A program made the position numbers and the translations under genes. From NCBI RefSeq assembly GCF_903166545.1, contig NZ_CAESCH010000001.1:248001-312000 (forward strand): a stretch of DNA of 64,000 nucleotides. Reading direction: 5' to 3'. Within the stretch, counting starts at the first letter, position 1. Each line of letters opens with the position of its first letter. Positions 63,881-64,000 of the stretch are shown here, one piece after another. The notes beneath the pieces were generated by a model. The model did not search any database, had not been told where the DNA came from, and was given only the letters and a program-made list of their open reading frames with translations. This stretch comes from Metabacillus schmidteae (GTDB lineage Bacteria > Bacillota > Bacilli > Bacillales > Bacillaceae).

Positions 63881-64000
63881 TTATTGCTTATCAAGCAAGT
63901 CTAAAATACGATCTAAATCTTCCTGAGAGAAAAACTCTATTTCGATTTTCCCCTTTTTCTTTTGCTTACTTATTGTAACAGATGTACCGAAGTATTCTTG
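63881..64000 (-). CDS. spo0J: Chromosome partitioning protein ParB/Spo0J, C-terminal fragment
   Basis: Only the last 39 codons are inside the window; the gene continues to the right. The visible end EYFGTSVTISKQKKKGKIEI, then EFFSQEDLDRILDLLDKQ-stop, is the ParB C-terminal dimerisation domain typical of Spo0J. ParB binds parS sites, two of which lie in this window at 43762 and 16026, and loads SMC for origin segregation. A terminator follows the stop codon. Confidence 0.95.
   Translation of the reverse strand, partial: QEYFGTSVTISKQKKKGKIEIEFFSQEDLDRILDLLDKQ

Overview
The window comes from a low-GC, Gram-positive, spore-forming member of the Bacillaceae (Bacillus in the broad sense). The main evidence is the origin-proximal gene order at its right end, read on the minus strand: parB/spo0J, a DUF554 gene, yyaC, an MscS channel, a DUF951 gene, a yyaE-like oxidoreductase, ychF, rpsF-ssb-rpsR, yybS, gdpP-rplI, dnaC, purA, a tRNA cluster, an M23 peptidase gene, walR-walK-yycH-yycI-walJ, an htrA-type protease gene, a CxxH/CxxC mini-protein gene and rlmH. 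Shine-Dalgarno sequences are strong, TTG and GTG starts are frequent, and intrinsic terminators are abundant. Replication and segregation signals fit a place near oriC: a consensus parS inside walK, a one-mismatch parS at 16026, and at least five DnaA boxes between rlmH and the htrA-type gene.

Region by region. 1-2.0 kb: a MerR regulator overlapping an ABC exporter cut by the window edge, with a MerR-type 19-bp-spacer promoter. 2.2-3.7 kb: an L,D-transpeptidase. 3.8-13.6 kb: a hexuronate catabolic cluster (TRAP transporter, fructuronate reductase-like SDR, mannonate dehydratase UxuA, zinc alcohol dehydrogenase, LacI regulator, KDPG aldolase, KDG kinase, IclR regulator). 13.7-15.9 kb: a FAD oxidoreductase with an ECF41 sigma factor, behind a promoter matching the ECF41 consensus. 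16-22 kb: a sulfurtransferase, then a SAM-riboswitch-led amino-acid ABC importer with homocysteine S-methyltransferase, and a sarcosine-oxidase-like flavoenzyme. 22-28.7 kb: a membrane protein, a secreted GH43 arabinanase behind AraR-like and cre-like operators, a glucose/sorbosone dehydrogenase-like propeller and a radical SAM/SPASM protein. 29-31.2 kb: a second polar amino-acid ABC importer.

31.455-37.768 kb is the most interesting part: a compact 6.3-kb integrative element sitting in the last codons of rlmH, the same target used by staphylococcal SCC elements. It is bounded by 21-bp direct repeats (two mismatches) that each encode the RlmH C-terminus GEPYHK-stop. It carries a small resolvase with a res-like site, a duplicated DUF3231 protein, a phage/plasmid-type replication protein, a small acidic protein, an XRE regulator and a large serine recombinase. 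No ccrAB or mec genes are present. The recombinase reading frame runs across the right attachment site and stops on the antisense strand of rlmH. Joining the two ends in silico, as in the excised circle, gives the recombinase a different tail (533 instead of 517 residues) that stops just before an intrinsic terminator now at the opposite end of the element. The apparent native rlmH terminator likewise lies outside the far end. Integration would therefore swap the 3' ends of both genes.

37.7-64 kb is the conserved core. Odd points there are duplicated tRNA 5' halves in the tRNA cluster, a palindromic repeat ahead of yybS, and a dispersed hairpin repeat shared by 18.13 kb and 51.53 kb. I saw no CRISPR array, rRNA gene or complete insertion sequence.
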